Source of the DNA: Rhodopseudomonas_A palustris_F
Lineage (GTDB): Bacteria; Pseudomonadota; Alphaproteobacteria; Rhizobiales; Xanthobacteraceae
Direction of reading: 5' to 3'
Assembly (NCBI RefSeq): GCF_000013745.1
Contig: NC_007925.1
Coordinates: 3,534,001-3,598,000 of the forward strand
Length of the DNA: 64,000 nt
Shown: piece by piece, positions 62,204 to 64,000 of the stretch
Position numbering within the stretch: position 1 is the first letter of the stretch
Layout of the letters: each line of letters begins with the position of its first letter
Notes under the pieces: generated by a model
What the model saw: the letters and a program-made list of their open reading frames with translations, nothing else
Told to the model about the DNA's origin: nothing
The model's database searches: none
Made by a program: the position numbers and the translations under genes

Positions 62204-63055
62204 CTATTTCGCCGGCAGCAGACCGAGGCTCTTGCCGATGATCTTGTCGACCGTGCGCTTCGGCAGCAGGTTGGTGATCAGGTTGCGCAGCGGATCCGGG
62301 GTCAGCGTGACCCGCACCCGCGGATGCGCCGCGGTCAAGGCGGTGAAGATGCCCTCGGCGATCCGCTCCGCCGGCAGCCCCTTGGCGGACATCTGCGGCA
62401 GATAGTTGCGCACCCGCTGCAGCGCCGGAAAGAACGGCGAGGTTTCGAAGCCGGAAATGTCCACCTCGTCGGCCTTGGCCCAGATCGGGGTCTTCACCGC
62501 GCCGGGCGCAATCACGATGACGTCGATGCCGAACAGCATCAATTCGCGGCGCAGCGCGTCGGACAATCCTTCGAGCGCGTGTTTGGACGCCGAATAGGCC
62601 GACATCAACGGATTGCCGAACTTGCCGGCCAACGAGCTGATCATCACGATGCGGCCGCGCGGGCCCTGAAGATGCGGATCGGCGCCGAGCAGCGGGGCGA
62701 AGGCCTGGGTGGCCAGAATCGGCCCGATCACATTGACCTCGAACTGATGGCGGAAATCCGCGATCGGCAGTTCCAGCACCGGCCCGGCCACCGCGATCCC
62801 GGCGTTGTTGACGAGGCCTGCCAGCGTCTCGCCGCGCAACGCGGTGCGGACCTCGCGCGCCGCGGCCTTCACCGCGTCTTCATCGGTGACGTCGAAGATC
62901 AGCGGCGTGAAATGCTCGCCGAACTCGGCCTTGAGCCGATCGGCATCCTCTTGCTTGCGCACGCTGCCGAACACCGCAAAGCCGCGCTCCAGCAGCAACT
63001 TCGCCGCGGCATGGCCGATGCCGGTGGATACGCCGGTAATGACGATGGATCGCAT
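62204..63055 (-). CDS. Short-chain dehydrogenase/reductase
   Basis: A 283-residue NAD(P)-dependent SDR. Cofactor motif TGVSTGIG is at residues 7-14, NNAGIAVAGP follows, and the active site is Ser (MISSLAG), Tyr and Lys in YSASK. The length and C-terminal extension suit the classical subfamily acting on lipids, steroids or ketones. Substrate is unknown. ATG at 63055; a repeat-rich intergenic region lies upstream. Confidence 0.92.
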   Translation of the reverse strand: MRSIVITGVSTGIGHAAAKLLLERGFAVFGSVRKQEDADRLKAEFGEHFTPLIFDVTDEDAVKAAAREVRTALRGETLAGLVNNAGIAVAGPVLELPIADFRHQFEVNVIGPILATQAFAPLLGADPHLQGPRGRIVMISSLAGKFGNPLMSAYSASKHALEGLSDALRRELMLFGIDVIVIAPGAVKTPIWAKADEVDISGFETSPFFPALQRVRNYLPQMSAKGLPAERIAEGIFTALTAAHPRVRVTLTPDPLRNLITNLLPKRTVDKIIGKSLGLLPAK

Positions 63056-63170
63056 GGGAGGCCTCCGCTTGGTTGCGGCCGCGATGCTAGCACAACAAAG
63101 CGGGACCGCGATGAGGCGATCCCGTTCTGGTCAGATTCTGATGCTGACTTCGCCGAACCACTCCACCCTC

Positions 63171-63323
63171 GCCGTCATCCTGAGGTGCGAAGCCGCGCTT
63201 GCGGCGAGCCTCGAAGGATGACCGGGCACCGCGCCCGCTGCGTATCCTTCGAGACGCCCGGCTTCGCGCTACGCGCTACGCCGGGCTCCTCAGGATGACG
63301 CGGAGCGCGATGCGAGGGCGCTC
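63171..63323. repeat. 153-bp palindromic repeat, family C, copy 1
   Basis: Begins GCCGTCATCCTGAGG and contains the inverse CCTCAGGATGAC near its end, with internal inverted GCCTCGAAGGAT / ATCCTTCGAGAC. It is almost identical to the copy at 63374 (two single-base differences seen). Can fold into a long cruciform or hairpin. Confidence 0.9.
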
Positions 63324-63373
63324 CAAAGAAACGGGCCCGTATCGCAGATCCCGTTGCTCCAAATACCGACCTT

Positions 63374-63526
63374 GCCGTCATCCTGAGGCGCGAAGCCGCG
63401 CTTGCGGCGAGCCTCGAAGGATGACCGGGCACCGCGCCCGCTGCGTATCCTTCGAGACGCCCGGCTTCGCGCTACGCGCTACGCCGGGCTCCTCAGGATG
63501 ACGCGGAGCGCGTTGCGAGGGCGCTC
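63374..63526. repeat. 153-bp palindromic repeat, family C, copy 2
   Basis: Same unit as 63171-63323, same orientation, 203 bases on. Compared with copy 1 it has CTGAGGCGCG for CTGAGGTGCG and CGCGTTGCG for CGCGATGCG. The near identity indicates a recent duplication or ongoing gene conversion. Confidence 0.9.
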
Positions 63527-63586
63527 AAACAGAACGGGACCGCATCGCTGCGATCCCGTTCCGCCGTCAGACGCTGAGCGCGTCGA

Positions 63587-64000
63587 TCAGTTCTTGCTCT
63601 TGTCGACCAGCGCGCCCTTCTTGATCCAGGGCATCATGTCGCGGAGTTTGGCGCCGACTTCCTCGATCTGGTGCTCGGCCAACTTGGCGCGGGTGGCCTT
63701 GAACGAGGTCTGGTTGACCTTGTTTTCCAGCATCCAGTTGCGGGTGAAGATGCCGTTCTGGATATCTTCCAGAACCTTCTTCATTTCCTTCTTGGTCTCC
63801 GGGGTGACGATGCGCGGGCCGGTGACGTATTCGCCGTATTCCGCGGTGTTGGAGATCGAGTAGTTCATGTTGGCGATGCCGCCTTCATAGATCAGGTCGA
63901 CGATCAGCTTCACTTCGTGCAGGCACTCGAAATAGGCCATCTCCGGCGCGTAGCCGGCTTCCACCAGGGTCTCGAAGCCGCCCTTGATCAGTTCGACCAG
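63587..64000 (-). CDS. ilvC: Ketol-acid reductoisomerase, C-terminal part (partial)
   Basis: The last 137 residues of the enzyme that makes the 2,3-dihydroxy acids of valine, leucine and isoleucine synthesis. The visible helical domain has ECLHEVKLIVDLIYEGGIANMNYSISNTAEYGEYVTGPRIV with the Glu ligands for Mg and the YSISNTAEYG pattern of class I IlvC. The NADPH domain is beyond the right edge. No frameshift is visible. It complements leuA in the same window. Confidence 0.95.
   Translation of the reverse strand: MVELIKGGFETLVEAGYAPEMAYFECLHEVKLIVDLIYEGGIANMNYSISNTAEYGEYVTGPRIVTPETKKEMKKVLEDIQNGIFTRNWMLENKVNQTSFKATRAKLAEHQIEEVGAKLRDMMPWIKKGALVDKSKN

Larger units (their letters stand above)
63056..63586. 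other. Repeat-filled intergenic region, 531 bp
   Basis: No credible gene. Open frames here (63199 and 63402) simply read the two near-identical repeat copies. The region holds the 153-bp tandem copies and the ends of the SDR and ilvC transcripts. Confidence 0.75.

Noticed and set aside
63171..63526. CRISPR array.
   Set aside because: Only two copies of a long (153-bp) unit, not short repeats with spacers; no cas genes anywhere in the window.
63199..63863. Open frames of 100 and 153 codons with nearly identical N-termini.
   Set aside because: They read the two palindromic repeat copies, and the second runs into ilvC on the opposite strand.

Overview
The window is high-GC DNA with alphaproteobacterial gene content (BigR/SqrR-type ArsR repressors, PRC-barrel and TRAP systems, many acyl-CoA genes). 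Gene families and dispersed palindromic repeats suggest a Bradyrhizobiaceae member such as Rhodopseudomonas or Bradyrhizobium. That placement is inference from gene content; no rRNA lies in the window. It is chromosomal in character. I see no phage, transposase, CRISPR array or replication origin.

Layout. 1-5.2 kb: a partial aldehyde dehydrogenase, a DMT exporter, an aldo/keto reductase overlapping an intradiol dioxygenase, and a CubicO-type hydrolase. 5.2-17.1 kb: a polytopic membrane protein, then a minus-strand acyl-CoA catabolism cluster (enoyl-CoA hydratase, biotin-dependent acyl-CoA carboxylase alpha and beta, acyl-CoA ligase, BKACE, AraC regulator, GST, acyl-CoA dehydrogenase). 17.3-28.9 kb: cytochrome c, hybrid histidine kinase, a GT4 / ABC exporter / glycogen-debranching-like group, PRC-barrel protein, MFS transporter, a Gly/Tyr repeat protein and a DUF3750-like protein. 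29.1-33.1 kb: a periplasmic ClpP-fold protein with a membrane partner, a SOUL protein and small unknowns.

33.4-40.9 kb is a redox/sulfur-flavoured block. Two BigR/SqrR-type ArsR repressors flank an RND efflux pair, followed by a DUF2892 protein, a NifX-like protein, an orphan Rieske protein, a YqjI-like PadR repressor with twin operator palindromes, and a small membrane protein behind a perfect FNR/FixK box. 41-50 kb: AraC regulator, DUF4410 lipoprotein, tRNA-Lys, an LTxxQ protein, a complete TRAP transporter, leuA with a leucine-rich leader peptide and attenuator, and biotin synthase. 50-54 kb: a large unknown membrane protein with AT-rich, atypical DNA, PPK2 and a NUDIX protein.

The most interesting candidate is at 54.07-56.36 kb: an 81-aa precursor-like peptide (two Cys near its C-terminus), a short radical SAM enzyme with a reduced SPASM region, and a TPR-like helical protein, all on one strand. 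It looks like an uncharacterised RiPP pathway. A 16-bp perfect palindrome lies upstream. The window ends with an osmoprotectant-type ABC importer (permease fused to binding protein), a TonB/TolA-like protein, a sulfatase-fold envelope enzyme near a Pho-box-like repeat, an SDR, tandem 153-bp repeats and the 3' end of ilvC.
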